From NCBI RefSeq assembly GCF_025200715.1, contig NZ_CP104144.1, positions 1,736,001 to 1,800,000 on the forward strand: a DNA stretch of 64,000 bases, written 5' to 3'. Under the pieces are notes generated by a model, which was not told the DNA's origin, searched no databases, and worked only from the letters and a program-made list of their open reading frames with translations. This DNA is from Rhizobium sullae. Its GTDB lineage: Bacteria > Pseudomonadota > Alphaproteobacteria > Rhizobiales > Rhizobiaceae. Position numbers and translations under genes: made by a program. Position 1 is the first letter of the stretch, and the number at the start of each line of letters is the position of its first letter. Positions 41,450 to 49,701 of the stretch are shown one piece after another.

Positions 41450-42973
41450 ATGCCCGATGACAGCAAGCATGAAGGCGGAGTGATCTACCACATACCCGGC
41501 CAGGACTATTTCGACATACGCGGATTGAGGCGCCACGCCGGCGCCTTCTCGCTTTGGGCTCTTGGCGTCGGCGCCGTCATCTCCGGTGACTTCTCCGGCT
41601 GGAATCTGGGCTTTGCTGTCGGTGGTTGGGGTGGCATGTTTATCGGCACCATCCTGATTACCGTCATGTATCTCGGCCTTACCTACTCGATTGCAGAAAT
41701 GAGCCCGGCCCTGCCGCACACCGGCGGCGCGTATTCCTTCGCACGGACGGCCTTCGGTCCGTGGGGCGGTTTCATCACCGGCGTGGCGGAAAACATCGAA
41801 TACGTGCTGACACCTGCCGTCGTGGTATTCTTCATCGGCTCCTATCTGACCGGGATCTTCGGCACTCCGCTCGGCTTCCAGCCGGCTTGGTGGCTAATCG
41901 GCTACATCGTTTTCGTGGGCCTGAATGTGCGGGGGGTGGAGCTCTCATTTAACGTGACAGTGATCGTCACACTGATCGCCCTTGCCATTCTCGCATTCTT
42001 CTTCGTGAGTGCCGTCCCGTTCATGGACTTCGGCAAATATGCAATGAACATTGGCGTCGATCCCACGACCGGCACAGCCGTCGAACTTCCGGACGGCGGC
42101 GGGCCGTTTCTGCCGTTCGGCGTCTACGGCGTTCTGGCCTCGATGCCCTTCGCCGTCTGGCTGTTCCTGGCGATCGAGCAACTGCCGCTCGCCGCCGAAG
42201 AATCGGTTGACCCGAGACGGGACATGCCACGAGGCATCATGCTCGGCATGTTCACGCTGATTGCGACAGGCTTCCTGGTGCTTATCATCAATCCGGCCAT
42301 TCCAAGCGGCGCGTTCAAGCTTGGCTCGTCGGGCGAGCCTATCCTCGACGGCTTCCGTGCCATCTATGGAACGGGTTGGGCAAAGATTCTCGCACTGTTT
42401 GCCGTCGCAGGACTGATTGCCAGCTTCCACGCCATTATCTTCGCCTTCGGCCGGCAGATCTATTCGCTGTCGCGCGCCGGCTACTTCCCGCATTTTCTGT
42501 CAGTGACCCATGGCGCCCACAAGACACCGAACACGGCGTTGATCGCCGGTTCACTCGTCGGCTTCCTCGTCATGCTGGCTGTGTGGTTCACCCAGGGCGG
42601 CGAGCAGGCGGGCTCCTTCATCGGCGGCGTGCTTCTGAACATGGCCGTGTTCGGCGCGATGTTCTCTTACCTGTTGCAAGGGCTGACGTTCATCCAGCTT
42701 CGACGCGCCTTCCCGAACATCGAGCGGCCGTACCGCAGCCCGTTCGGCGTACCGGGTGCGGTCCTCACTGTTGTGATTGCGCTTGTCACGATCTTCTTCC
42801 AGCTCACCGATCCGCTCTATCAAAAGGGCGTCATCGGCGTGGCAATCTGGTATGCGCTCGCGATCGCATACTTCGCCGCTCATGGCCGCAAGACGCTGGT
42901 ATATTCGCCGGAGGAGGAGTTTGCGGTTAAGCAGCGCGAAGGTGCAGCATCCATCGACCGCGACCTCGCCTAA
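41450..42973 (+). CDS. ethanolamine-type amino acid permease (APC family)
   Basis: 507 residues with about 12 membrane segments. The first helix region has ALGVGAVISGDFSGWNLGFA (the APC G-x-G-x-x-x-G substrate-site motif in the ethanolamine-permease form GDFSGWN), then IAEMSPALPHTGGAYSFART and GVAENIEYVLTPAVVVFFIG. These are typical of the Eat subfamily, which imports ethanolamine; some members carry amino acids. No ethanolamine ammonia-lyase genes are near, so the substrate is tentative. The gene stands alone. Confidence 0.8.
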   Translation: MPDDSKHEGGVIYHIPGQDYFDIRGLRRHAGAFSLWALGVGAVISGDFSGWNLGFAVGGWGGMFIGTILITVMYLGLTYSIAEMSPALPHTGGAYSFARTAFGPWGGFITGVAENIEYVLTPAVVVFFIGSYLTGIFGTPLGFQPAWWLIGYIVFVGLNVRGVELSFNVTVIVTLIALAILAFFFVSAVPFMDFGKYAMNIGVDPTTGTAVELPDGGGPFLPFGVYGVLASMPFAVWLFLAIEQLPLAAEESVDPRRDMPRGIMLGMFTLIATGFLVLIINPAIPSGAFKLGSSGEPILDGFRAIYGTGWAKILALFAVAGLIASFHAIIFAFGRQIYSLSRAGYFPHFLSVTHGAHKTPNTALIAGSLVGFLVMLAVWFTQGGEQAGSFIGGVLLNMAVFGAMFSYLLQGLTFIQLRRAFPNIERPYRSPFGVPGAVLTVVIALVTIFFQLTDPLYQKGVIGVAIWYALAIAYFAAHGRKTLVYSPEEEFAVKQREGAASIDRDLA

Positions 42974-43040
42974 GCAAATATGGTCGCCACCAGAGTTCCG
43001 GTAGCATCATGGCGCCTGAAGCCATTTTGCGGCTTCACCG

Positions 43041-43190
43041 TCAGACTGGCGGGTGCGCAACAGTATGCCCGATCATCACTATGCCTGCCAACATCAGGCA
43101 TACGGCCGCGATCGCGCAGATCATACGAGCAGTTGGGAGATATCGGTTCATTCGGTCGAAACCTTCAAGGTCGCGTCCATCTTTTGTCAT
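43041..43190 (-). CDS. small single-membrane-pass protein coupled to nhaA, 49 residues
   Basis: ATG at 43190 overlaps the nhaA stop in an ATGA arrangement, so translation is coupled. The product has a charged head (TKDGRDLEGFDRMNRYLPTA) and one membrane helix (MICAIAAVCLMLAGIVMIGH) ending HPPV. No family is recognised. Size and position suggest an accessory or regulatory subunit of the antiporter, or a separate stress peptide; this is inference. Confidence 0.55.
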   Translation of the reverse strand: MTKDGRDLEGFDRMNRYLPTARMICAIAAVCLMLAGIVMIGHTVAHPPV

Positions 43191-44389
43191 ATGGATATTC
43201 GTGCCCGGCGCGACGAGAACCGAAGCATGAGATAACCTGCGATGCCAGAAACGCACGAGCCGATCAGGATGCCGAGCTTGGCCCGATCCTGAATCGCCTG
43301 GTCTTCGAAGGCGAGTTGCCCGACGAAGAGGCTCATCGTGAAGCCGATGCCGCACAGAAGCGCGATGCCCAGCATCTGCGGCCAGCTCGCGGATCGTGGT
43401 AAGCCCGCAAATCCGGCTCGCACCATCAACACGACGGCGCCGAGGACGCCGACGAGCTTGCCCGCTGCCAATCCCAACCCGACACCGAAAGTGACGGGTT
43501 CTGACAGCGACGCGAGCGTGACGTCCGTCAAGGAAACGCCGGCATTGGCGAAACCAAACAAGGGCACGATCACGAAGGCAACGGGACCCTGAAGGCCGTG
43601 TTCCAGCCGATGCAGGGGTGACTCCGAGTGTGACGCCTCGGGCATTCCTCGTGTCAGCTTCAGCGGGATGGTCAGGGCCAGAAGAACGCCTGCGATTGTA
43701 GCATGGATGCCCGACTGGAAAATAAGGCACCAAAGTGCAGCCCCCAGGACCAGGTAGGCAGCGAGACGACTGCCCCCCAATCGATTCATCCCTATCAAGG
43801 CGACGAACATGACCGCCGCGCCGCCAAGGGCCCAGTAGTTCAGGTCTCTTGCGTAAAAGAGCGCAATGATCACGACCGCCCCGAGGTCGTCGATGATGGC
43901 AAGGGCCGTCAGGAAGACCTTGAGAGTCACCGGAACACGCGGGCCAGCCAAAGAAAGCACGCCAAGCGCAAAGGCGATGTCGGTGGCCGTCGGGATCGCC
44001 CAACCATGTGCTGCGGTGGGATCGCTCCGATTGAAAGCAGCGTAGATTAATGCGGGAACGACCATGCCGCCAACCGCCGCAGCACCCGGCAGGATGCGGC
44101 GCGACCAACTTGAGAGCTGGCCATCCAGCATCTCACGCTTGATTTCCAGGCCGACGAGCAGGAAGAAAAGCGCCATCAGCGCATCGTTGATCCAGTGCTG
44201 CAGGCTCATCGGCCCAATAGAGACGTGCAGTGCAGCGAAATATGCGGAGGCCAGCGGCGAGTTGGCGATAACGATGGCCAGCAAAGCGACGATCATGAGC
44301 AGCAGGCCTGCAGACGTCTCGCTATCGAGAAATCGGCGGAAAGTAGAATGGATCAGGCCCTGGCCGCTCGGACGGTGTGACAAAGACAA
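43187..44389 (-). CDS. nhaA: Na+/H+ antiporter NhaA
   Basis: 400 residues with about 11-12 membrane segments. NhaA signatures: INDALMALFFLLVGLEIKRE, IPTATDIAFALGVLSL (helix IV TxxD) and LTALAIIDDLGAVVIIALFY with the Asp-Asp pair that binds Na+/H+, also GFxN-like PLFGFANAGVSL and LLCGIGFTMSLFVGQLAF near the end. It exchanges external protons for internal sodium in the inner membrane and helps at high pH or salt. The length matches the family. A 49-residue membrane protein is encoded immediately after it. Confidence 0.93.
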   Translation of the reverse strand: MSLSHRPSGQGLIHSTFRRFLDSETSAGLLLMIVALLAIVIANSPLASAYFAALHVSIGPMSLQHWINDALMALFFLLVGLEIKREMLDGQLSSWSRRILPGAAAVGGMVVPALIYAAFNRSDPTAAHGWAIPTATDIAFALGVLSLAGPRVPVTLKVFLTALAIIDDLGAVVIIALFYARDLNYWALGGAAVMFVALIGMNRLGGSRLAAYLVLGAALWCLIFQSGIHATIAGVLLALTIPLKLTRGMPEASHSESPLHRLEHGLQGPVAFVIVPLFGFANAGVSLTDVTLASLSEPVTFGVGLGLAAGKLVGVLGAVVLMVRAGFAGLPRSASWPQMLGIALLCGIGFTMSLFVGQLAFEDQAIQDRAKLGILIGSCVSGIAGYLMLRFSSRRARISI

Positions 44390-44648
44390 AGGGTCACGCT
44401 CCCGTGTGAGAGTTGATCAAAGTCTCCGTCGTTTTCGGGAATCCCGTGGCGCACGCAGCACACGCCATCGCTTGCAATCTAGGTCATTGAACGCAGTCGT
44501 GCCACTAAAATCGATGTTATCGAAGCTAGATTGCTGCCGGTCGCGCGATGGGGTTGTTAGGGCTGTTACTGTCGCGGTTCTCCAAGCTGAGGTTGATTGT
44601 AACAACTCGATTTAGGAAGGTCGCCCGATCAAAATGAAGGAGTTCGGG

Positions 44649-44990
44649 ATGGGTGAGAAACGCACGCGCGTCTACCACACCCTTGTTGAAGGTGCGAAAG
44701 ACGGTCTTACTGACAAAGGGTTCTCCGAATACGTCCTCGAGACCTGACGAAAGACCTCGAGCAAGCGCATCGTGCGCGCTTCGCTCCTCGCGCTTACCGA
44801 TCCCGACCTTCACGATCGGCACCTTCTTGATGTCGTCTACGCTTTGGCCGTCAAACACCGCCTCGACAACCTCGGCATCGCGAAAGATGACGCCGAAGAC
44901 GACGACATGACGAAACCGACGCACTTAACCGAGGCACCTGCCCCGCCCGCGGCAAATCTATCCTCAACGAGTACCCTGGAATTCAGATGA
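44649..44990 (+). pseudogene. conserved small alphaproteobacterial protein gene interrupted by an in-frame TGA
   Basis: ATG 44649 is 6 nt after AAGGAG. The frame gives MGEKRTRVYHTLVEGAKDGL, then TDKGFSEYVLET, TGA at 44745-44747, then RKTSSKRIVRASLLALTDPD, LHDRHLLDVVYALAVKHRLD and on to 44990. The part after the stop clearly continues the same small-protein family that I know from Rhizobium and relatives (ending SLLALTDPDxxDxxxLDVxYALAxKHRLD). A Cys or other sense codon is expected at the TGA, so a single base change seems to have broken it. Restart at a later codon is possible. Confidence 0.68.
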
Positions 44991-45100
44991 AGAGGCCGAG
45001 AAACCGCATTTGGGTCATCATCATCTTCGCCGTGTGCCTCGTCTTGGCCGTGGCTCAACTTGCGCTGTCGATCGCTATCTATTTCGGACGGCTTCCTTAG
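44987..45100 (+). CDS. 37-residue single-pass membrane protein
   Basis: ATG 44987 overlaps the stop of the preceding frame (ATGA). The peptide has a basic start (MKRPRNRI) and one long hydrophobic helix (WVIIIFAVCLVLAVAQLALS) and ends YFGRLP. The basic-inside layout suggests an inner-membrane anchor with its C-terminus outside. There is no known family. Coupling to the interrupted gene suggests the two were one unit. Confidence 0.45.
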   Translation: MKRPRNRIWVIIIFAVCLVLAVAQLALSIAIYFGRLP

Positions 45101-45188
45101 AGCGGTTCATTGCTTTTCGGAATCGGTGCGGATTCTCAAATCTGCCGAATGTGATTCATCATGGATGCTTGAATCGAGGCCAGCATCG

Positions 45189-45449
45189 ATGACGCAACCC
45201 TATTCGAATGATCTTCGTGAGCGCGTAGCGGCTCCAGTTGCGGCGGGTCAGAGCTGCCGGGTGGTGGAGCCGCATCGCACCTTCACCGTGGAGCGTATCG
45301 ATCAGACCTCGCATCTGACGCTGCATCGGCTGGAGGATGAGCTGGCCGCCCGGTGTGACCGTCTCCCGCAATGTCATCTGGCAATTCATGCGCCGTGAAG
45401 GCCTGAGCTTCGAAAAAACGCTGTTCGCCCTTGAGCAGGGCCGTGCCGA
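45189..45449 (+). pseudogene. IS630-family transposase remnant
   Basis: Starts with MTQPYSNDLRERVAAPVAAG followed by QSCRVVEPH, the IS630 N-terminal helix-turn-helix. After a deletion it resumes SHLTLHRLEDELAARC and, in a shifted frame, TVSRNVIWQFMRREGLSFEK followed by TLFALEQGRADI, from the IS630 linker before the DDE domain. The catalytic domain is absent: homology ends at 45449, where a fragment of another gene begins on the opposite strand. Confidence 0.72.
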
Positions 45450-45596
45450 CATTGCGGATAGCGCATTCAAGGTGATTTCGCGGCCGAAGCGGACCTTGAG
45501 ACGCGCATAAGCTTCGACTGATCCGCATTCGCGCAAATCGCCAATCGTCGAGATGTTCGCCTCGGCGAGACGGCAGGAGATGTATGGGCCGAGGCC
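45450..45596 (-). pseudogene. TfoX C-terminal domain fragment
   Basis: The minus strand encodes GLGPYISCRLAEANISTIGD, then LRECGSVEAYARLKVRFGRE and ITLNALSAM, a close likeness of the TfoX/Sxy C-terminal domain (LGPxxxxWLAEIGIxTVxDLRxxGxVEAYxRLK). No start or N-domain is present. Both ends join unrelated sequence sharply, so this is a fragment captured in a rearranged region. Confidence 0.65.
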
Positions 45597-45965
45597 GGCG
45601 GCGAACTCCGCACGATCTCGACGCCGACAGTGGACGCAAGCGGCACGGTAACCGGCAACAGCGGCTACACGATACACGGAGAGCTTGATAAACTGGCTAT
45701 GAACATCGCCGTTGCGCGCAACATGGCCGGCGTGCGTTATTATATCGACTATTATGAGACGTTGCGCCTTGGCGAACGGATTGCGGTATCGATAATTGAG
45801 GAGCACCTATCGCTCTACCCGGAGCCGGTGATGATGCGCTTCACCAGCTTCGATGGCGATCAGGTGAGAATAAGCAGCAATGGCGACACCGCAAGCGTGC
45901 ACGTGTATGACGCGACCGGGGCGCGTGGCGCATCAGAGAGTTGGTATGCGCGGTACGAGGACTGA
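45597..45965 (+). pseudogene. C-terminal fragment of a vanadium-dependent haloperoxidase/PAP2-like protein
   Basis: The plus-strand frame reads HGELDKLAMNIAVARNMAGV, then RYYIDYYETLRLGERIAVSI and IEEHLSLYPEPVMMRFTSFD before the stop at 45965. The ELxKLAxNIAxxRNxAGVHYxxDYxES segment carries the vanadate/phosphate-site Arg and the catalytic His region of vanadium haloperoxidases (here RY replaces HY at the usual His, one more sign of decay). The preceding roughly 400 residues are missing. Confidence 0.62.
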
Positions 45966-46297
45966 CGCATTTGGGCGGCGGGGCGGCCCGCTTTGCCAGG
46001 CGAAAAAACGGCAGTCTAACGTTTTGGTTCGAATGTTCAGAACGCCGAGCATCGGGGAAGCATGTCGGCTTCCGGGCCACATTCACGCGGGTCGATCCAG
46101 AGGAGCCACTGGCGGTTTGTGGCGCAAAGGAGCCATCTCGGGCTGTCTTGGCGGGCGACCGATTCCCTGAGGTTTATCGATGCGCGCCGCGGCGTGACGG
46201 CTGCCACCGAGTGCGTTGCGGTCCGCTTCGCTCAGCTTGTCGATATCGATCGTCATCGGGTACCTCGCGTTCGACCTCGCACCAAGCTGCCGCCGGC
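45966..46297. other. intergenic stretch without recognised gene
   Basis: About 330 bp with overlapping short frames on both strands, none with a good start and homologue. A minus-strand start at 46256 (MTIDIDKLSEAD) resembles the beginning of a small rhizobial protein for about ten residues only and then diverges. Most likely eroded DNA continuing the mosaic to the left. Confidence 0.4.
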
Positions 46298-46498
46298 CTA
46301 CCTCTGCGAGCACCGCAATGTTCGGCGCTCGATTACTTTTCCATCAGCTATGGCGTCGATCAGAAAATCTGACTCGGGCAAACGCAACTCAATGTTGTCA
46401 GTCCTTTTCCACCGAACGGTCCTGAGCCAGTCGACTGTCCATTGCAAACGCCATCGTTTTTCGCCGGACGGAATAGGGCCCGGCATTGCGAACGGCAT
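46298..46498 (-). CDS. possible small protein downstream of the second nrsF, 66 residues
   Basis: ATG at 46498 lies 8 bp after the stop of the NrsF-like gene, with AGGTGG (part of that gene's last codons) as a possible ribosome-binding site. The product has WRLQWTVDWLRTVRWKRTDN, then IELRLPESDFLIDAIADGKV. No family is recognised. The second half looks protein-like; position supports cotranslation, but evidence is thin. Confidence 0.33.
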   Translation of the reverse strand: MPFAMPGPIPSGEKRWRLQWTVDWLRTVRWKRTDNIELRLPESDFLIDAIADGKVIERRTLRCSQR

Positions 46499-46506
46499 AA
46501 TCGCAG

Positions 46507-47142
46507 CTACCACCTCAGAAAGCGTCGGCCCGCAAAATACCCCGCAACGGCCACAATGAGTATGGCGATTGGATACCAGGTGGCGACGAACAACGGACTG
46601 TCGTCGGGGCAATTGGAGGCGTAAAGCGTAGCGGCAATACCGGCGGAAGCCAATGCCGCGATTGCCCCGGCTTGACCGGGGTGATCCGGCGCACCATGGC
46701 GCATGACCAGAAAGAGGAACACGGTCGGCGCTAACGAGAGGATCGGGATGACCGTCAGGCAATGCAACGCGTTGTGGCCAACCAGTCTGCTTTCCCACAG
46801 ATCGGCTGGGGTGACAATCAACTCGATGGTAGCGGCGGCGATCAGCAGCGTTGGTGCCAGCAGCAGTAACCAGCGCCGAGCCGTTGCGCCCTCCCCTGGA
46901 CGGATAAGGCTCTCCATCAGCGATGCCGCCACAAAAAACAGTGCCAAGGTGGCAATGAACTTGAATGCGAAGCGCGCAGTCAGGATGGCTTGAGCAAAAT
47001 CAGGTCGAACACCCAGGACCGAAAAGAACACCAATCCCGCCACCAATGCGCCAGCAGCTGTCGCCAGAGCAAGCGCCCTCGAGAGATTGACGGGCCGCCG
47101 TGTGTCCTCTGATATCAGATTGATCAGGTCTTCCGTGTTCAC
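46507..47142 (-). CDS. NrsF-family (DUF1109) anti-sigma factor, second copy
   Basis: 211 residues with six membrane segments and the NrsF features: EDLINLISEDTRRPVNLSRA at the cytoplasmic N-terminus, the Cys in LVGHNALHCLTVIPILSLAP, and the second Cys in TLYASNCPDDSPLFVATWYP followed by IAI. In Caulobacter NrsF the paired cysteines sense heavy-metal stress and release sigma-F. It is about one-third identical in pattern to the first copy (47792-48427) and is separated from it by the chlorite-dismutase-family gene. Confidence 0.85.
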   Translation of the reverse strand: MNTEDLINLISEDTRRPVNLSRALALATAAGALVAGLVFFSVLGVRPDFAQAILTARFAFKFIATLALFFVAASLMESLIRPGEGATARRWLLLLAPTLLIAAATIELIVTPADLWESRLVGHNALHCLTVIPILSLAPTVFLFLVMRHGAPDHPGQAGAIAALASAGIAATLYASNCPDDSPLFVATWYPIAILIVAVAGYFAGRRFLRW

Positions 47143-47227
47143 TCAAGTACTCCGTTTGCGGCTGGCCTGACGAGAACCATCCCGTTTTGTCGTGCGACCT
47201 TGCGCAGGATTGGCTATCCTAGCATGA

Positions 47228-47785
47228 TCAACCATCTTGCCATATCCGCAAGCGGATCTCGACCTCACGTTCGACATAACGCCATTCTTCGGTCGCCCGC
47301 AATCGAAGGAGCATGGCATCAAATTGAGGGGCGCTTTCCTCGGCGAATTCGAACCACGTGAGAAAATCGAAAGGCTCGCCAAGATCATGACTGTGATAGA
47401 GGCGTCGAGCGACCGCAGGCAAATAGTCCATCCCGATCTGAAAATGCGCCGACCTCTCCTGAATGATGGCCCTGCGCTCGTCCTGAGCAAGAGACCACCA
47501 AAGATCCGACTTGCGGATCGGGATCAAGACCGCAAGGCATGCCTTTGCGCGGCCCAGCGGAGGTTGGCGTTCTCCAAGCCGATCGAGTTCCACACGGGTC
47601 GTGTATCGCGCGCTGCCGGCTGTTCCGCGCAGAACCCAGGCAGCATGAGCAGGTAATATGACCTGATTGGTGTCCATGACACTAAGACGAGGCGCAACAT
47701 CCAGACTCTTGCCAGCAATGGCGCGCGTTGCCTCGACCTGCCATTGGCCACTCTCACCAGCCACGAAGTATGTCGGCTTCACCAT
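47228..47785 (-). CDS. chlorite dismutase-family (heme) protein
   Basis: 185 residues. The pattern CLAVLIPIRKSDLWWSLAQD, then ERRAIIQERSAHFQIGMDYL, PAVARRLYHSHDLGEPFDFL and TWFEFAEESAPQFDAMLLRL matches the Cld/HemQ/DyP-like fold; the His in RLYHSHDLG is the probable proximal heme ligand. The short size resembles lineage-II chlorite dismutases. Whether it degrades chlorite or acts in heme/peroxide chemistry is open. It starts 6 bp after the first nrsF, so it belongs to the sigma-factor operon. Confidence 0.8.
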   Translation of the reverse strand: MVKPTYFVAGESGQWQVEATRAIAGKSLDVAPRLSVMDTNQVILPAHAAWVLRGTAGSARYTTRVELDRLGERQPPLGRAKACLAVLIPIRKSDLWWSLAQDERRAIIQERSAHFQIGMDYLPAVARRLYHSHDLGEPFDFLTWFEFAEESAPQFDAMLLRLRATEEWRYVEREVEIRLRIWQDG

Positions 47786-47791
47786 CCTGAC

Positions 47792-48427
47792 CTACCAGCG
47801 CAACATTATGTGGCCAAGCAAAGCACCGGTTCCGGCAACTATCGAAATGGCGATCGGATACCAGAGCATTACAAAGAGCGGACTGTCATCATCGCAATTT
47901 GTTGCGTAGAATGTCGCGGCAATCCCTGCCGCTACGAGCCCGGCAACAGCTCCCGCGACCGCCGGTCGGGTGGGGGCAGCGTATCGAAGCGCGTAGAGAA
48001 AACAGGCAAGAGGACCCACCGATAAGAAAGGGATAATCGTCAGGCAGAGGCTGGAATTATGCCCGATCATGCGCGTCACCCATGTCTCAGACGGCATGAC
48101 CAACAGTTCAAGGATCGCCGCTGCACTCATCAACAGAGCAGGAATCAATAGGCCCAATGCCGTCAACCGAACCGGGACGCCCGGTCTTCCAATCCGGAGC
48201 ATGACTATCCCACCCGTCAAGGCAAGAAATCCCGTGATCACGAATTTGAACAGGAAGCGGCCGGACTCGATGGCCGTGCCAAAGTCCGCACGCAAGCCGA
48301 TGACCGCGAAGAACGAAATGGCGGCGATCAAAGTGGCGGCAGTGGCAGCATGCATCAGGGCATGATCAAGATTCAGTCGAACCGGCGTATCCTGCACGAG
48401 CAGTTCGATCAACTCCTCAGTCTTCAT
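47792..48427 (-). CDS. nrsF: NrsF-family (DUF1109) anti-sigma factor
   Basis: 211 residues with six membrane segments. KTEELIELLVQDTPVRLNLD at the N-terminus, Cys in MIGHNSSLCLTIIPFLSVGP, Cys in TFYATNCDDDSPLFVMLWYP followed by IAISIVAG. It overlaps the sigma gene by 4 bp, the standard sigma/anti-sigma coupling. It should hold the ECF sigma factor at the inner membrane until the cysteines meet metal or oxidative stress. Confidence 0.9.
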   Translation of the reverse strand: MKTEELIELLVQDTPVRLNLDHALMHAATAATLIAAISFFAVIGLRADFGTAIESGRFLFKFVITGFLALTGGIVMLRIGRPGVPVRLTALGLLIPALLMSAAAILELLVMPSETWVTRMIGHNSSLCLTIIPFLSVGPLACFLYALRYAAPTRPAVAGAVAGLVAAGIAATFYATNCDDDSPLFVMLWYPIAISIVAGTGALLGHIMLRW

Positions 48428-48978
48428 GTCACACGCCCCGAATAGAGAGCAGCCAACCCCTTCAATGCCCTATGCAGGGAAACACGTACCGCCACCTCCG
48501 TCATTTTCAGCCTATCGGCCGTTTCCCGAACGCTTGACCCTTCAATCGATATCGATTGAACGATCGTTCGTTGCGGATCCTTGAGCTTGCCCAGAATCTG
48601 CTCGATATCGATGCGATCGGAGGCTGCGATGCGTTCGTCTGTTTTAAGTGTAGCAATGACGTCCTCAAGCGGTACCGACTGCCTGCCACGGCGCCGCAGG
48701 CTATCGACCACCTTGTTGCGAACGATTGCCGATAGCCATGGCCCCAATGGCCGTGACGGATCCCATGTCCCCCGCTTGAGATGGATAGTAAGCAGCACTT
48801 CCTGAACCACGTCCTCAGCCTCGCTGGCCGGCGCACCGAACTGGTCACAACGCTTCCGCGCCATCACCCGTAAATGTGGTGTGAGGGCCGTCAGGAATTT
48901 GCGATAGGCATGGCTGTCGCCCGCAATCGCGGAACGCAGCCAGGATGCCCATTCCTTTTCACGCGCCAGATCGTTCAT
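48424..48978 (-). CDS. sigF: ECF RNA polymerase sigma factor (SigF-like)
   Basis: 184 residues from ATG 48978 (AAGGA 8-9 nt before). Region 2 is HLRVMARKRCDQFGAPASEA, then EDVVQEVLLTIHLKRGTWDP and LGPWLSAIVRNKVVDSLRRR. Region 4 is LGKLKDPQRTIVQSISIEGS, then SVRETADRLKMTEVAVRVSL and HRALKGLAALYSG. No extra domain. Coupled to nrsF. A candidate self-regulated promoter lies 15-40 bp upstream (48993-49018), and the same promoter form occurs before four other transcription units in this window. Confidence 0.9.
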   Translation of the reverse strand: MNDLAREKEWASWLRSAIAGDSHAYRKFLTALTPHLRVMARKRCDQFGAPASEAEDVVQEVLLTIHLKRGTWDPSRPLGPWLSAIVRNKVVDSLRRRGRQSVPLEDVIATLKTDERIAASDRIDIEQILGKLKDPQRTIVQSISIEGSSVRETADRLKMTEVAVRVSLHRALKGLAALYSGRVT

Positions 48979-48992
48979 CCGACATATCCTTC

Positions 48993-49018
48993 TTCGGCGG
49001 TTCTCGTGCAATTGTTAC
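48993..49018 (-). promoter_or_regulatory. candidate ECF (SigF-type) promoter of the sigma operon
   Basis: On the minus strand GTAAC (49018-49014), 17 nt, then CGAA (48996-48993). This equals GTAACA-N16-CGAA and closely resembles the GTAACC-N16-CGAA form I recall for Caulobacter sigma-F promoters. It sits right before the sigma gene, implying autoregulation. Confidence 0.7.
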
Positions 49019-49086
49019 AGAGACCAGCCGGATTTTTTTGCGTGTGGGATATCGGGCCAAAGCGCGCAAGCGTTTGAACGTTCATG

Positions 49087-49701
49087 TCATCGATCATGAG
49101 ATAAGATCGTCTGACTGTGATTGGGTTCCAGCAGTGCAAAAATGGGTCTGATAAGGCCTTCCAGAAGGTCTCGTTCAGGACGCGTGCGCGCAAGCACGCG
49201 AATGCCAAGCAGGGTGCCGAGGAGGGTGCCGGCCATGTCGGATGCATTTGAAGAGCGATTGATCGATCCGTCTTCCTGGCCTCTTTCGACGCAGCGCTTG
49301 AAGAAAGCCTCAACCTGCACCAGGACTTGAGCCACCACCCGCTGAAACTCATCATCATGGGGTGCTACCTCGAGCGCGGAATTGACCAACATGCAGCCTT
49401 TTCGCTTGGTATCGCTCAACGACCGCTCAATGATTTCGTTGAAGAATGCGCCGATCGCCTCACGCGGCGGCTTCGTCTCAAACCGGCCGACACGGTCGCC
49501 GAAGCTCCGTTCGACATAGAAATCGAGCGCTTTGCGATAAAATGCGTGCTTGTCGCCAAAGGCATTGTAGATGCTTGCGGTGGTCAGCCCGATTGCCTGG
49601 GCCAGATCACGGAGTGACGTTGCCTCGTAGCCATGTTCCCAAAACCGCTCTACAGCCAGCAGTAATACTTTTTCTTCATCAAACTCTCTGGGTCTGGCCA
49701 T
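49087..49701 (-). CDS. TetR/AcrR-family transcriptional regulator
   Basis: 204 residues from ATG 49701. The N-terminal helix-turn-helix is RPREFDEEKVLLLAVERFWE, then HGYEATSLRDLAQAIGLTTA and SIYNAFGDKHAFYRKALDFY. The C-terminal ligand domain, with GCMLVNSALEVAPHDDEFQR and the TGTLLGTLLGIRVLARTRP-like segment, resembles the TetR_C_16/YcdC-type regulators. It lies upstream of the sigma gene in the same direction, 108 bp before it. Target unknown; probably itself and a nearby gene. Confidence 0.87.
   Translation of the reverse strand: MARPREFDEEKVLLLAVERFWEHGYEATSLRDLAQAIGLTTASIYNAFGDKHAFYRKALDFYVERSFGDRVGRFETKPPREAIGAFFNEIIERSLSDTKRKGCMLVNSALEVAPHDDEFQRVVAQVLVQVEAFFKRCVERGQEDGSINRSSNASDMAGTLLGTLLGIRVLARTRPERDLLEGLIRPIFALLEPNHSQTILSHDR

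Noticed and set aside
46083..46313. Small gene beginning MTIDIDKLSEAD
   Set aside because: Only about ten residues resemble a known small rhizobial protein; the rest diverges and no consistent frameshift restores it.
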